From a virus: a stretch of 41,780 nucleotides of DNA. The position numbers were made by a program, and so were the translations under genes. Position 1 is the stretch's first letter. Every line of letters starts with the position of its first letter. Under the pieces are notes generated by a model. The model was not told where the DNA came from, searched no databases, and saw only the letters and a program-made list of their open reading frames with translations. The DNA lies in the IMG/VR virus record IMGVR_UViG_3300046466_000027, positions 1-41,780 of that record. One strand, written 5' to 3'. This document shows, one piece after another, positions 41,688 through 41,780 of the stretch.

Positions 41688-41780
41688 GTTTAATCCTAAA
41701 GTTGATAAGGCACTGTAGCCTGTTGGGGGTTGATAATAAAATTTAGATTTTCCGTCTGTACCAGAATAACCATTATTATT
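41682..41780 (-). CDS. 3' end of a second LamG/SPRY-like protein (partial)
   Basis: The last 32 codons of a gene cut by the window end. It ends YYQPPTGYSALSTLGLNL, against NYQPPTGYRALSTKGLNL in the complete gene at 58-1377. It is a diverged paralogue, not the same sequence. It shows that the LamG gene exists in at least two versions, each followed by a beta-repeat gene. Confidence 0.8.
   Translation of the reverse strand, partial: NNNGYSGTDGKSKFYYQPPTGYSALSTLGLNL

Overview
This window is most of the genome of a T7-like podovirus (Autographiviridae type) of the kind found in AT-rich marine bacteria. The single-subunit RNA polymerase, T7-order replication and virion genes, a tyrosine integrase, phage ribonucleotide reductase and SpeD, and the low GC content together point to the HTVC019P-like pelagiphages of SAR11 (Candidatus Pelagibacter). 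The host is an inference. Every convincing gene lies on the minus strand, so the genome reads from high to low coordinates.

In transcription order: (1) 35.6-34.4 kb is mostly non-coding, with a tandem repeat, a phage-type promoter, one small basic ORF and a highly structured RNA. (2) 34.5-32.1 kb is an early region of very small genes. It contains three sequences that fold as complete hammerhead self-cleaving ribozymes, one of type III and two of type I, all sense to the genes. (3) 32.1-28.2 kb holds a winged-helix regulator, a tyrosine integrase, a tRNA-Cys fragment that is the likely attP core, and the RNA polymerase. (4) 28.1-18.2 kb carries DNA and nucleotide metabolism: ssDNA-binding protein, endonuclease I, amidase, primase-helicase, DNA polymerase, a putative nuclease, 5'-3' exonuclease, a DUF3310 protein, SpeD, and NrdA and NrdB with a 52-aa membrane protein gene between them. 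(5) 18.2-0 kb is the morphogenesis block: portal, scaffold, capsid followed by a terminator as in T7, tail tubular proteins, internal virion proteins and tail fibres. (6) 41.8-35.6 kb continues with more fibre-like genes, a cluster of tiny membrane and lysis genes, small and large terminase, and a T4-type lysozyme.

The two window ends share a perfect 63-bp stretch inside a duplicated fibre module (LamG/SPRY gene followed by a repeat-type beta protein). The contig therefore looks like a near-complete genome broken inside a repeat, and the order tail fibre - LamG - beta protein - LamG' - beta protein would join the ends.

Late and middle genes appear to be driven by a phage promoter with consensus CTAAACTTACACTT(A/T)TAG, found at four places. 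Genes are tightly packed, with TAATG and ATGA overlaps throughout. The most unusual system is the set of three hammerheads. They would cut the early polycistronic RNA into defined pieces, a job done by host RNase III in T7, and the piece between the first two would be a two-gene mRNA with a ribozyme fold at each end.
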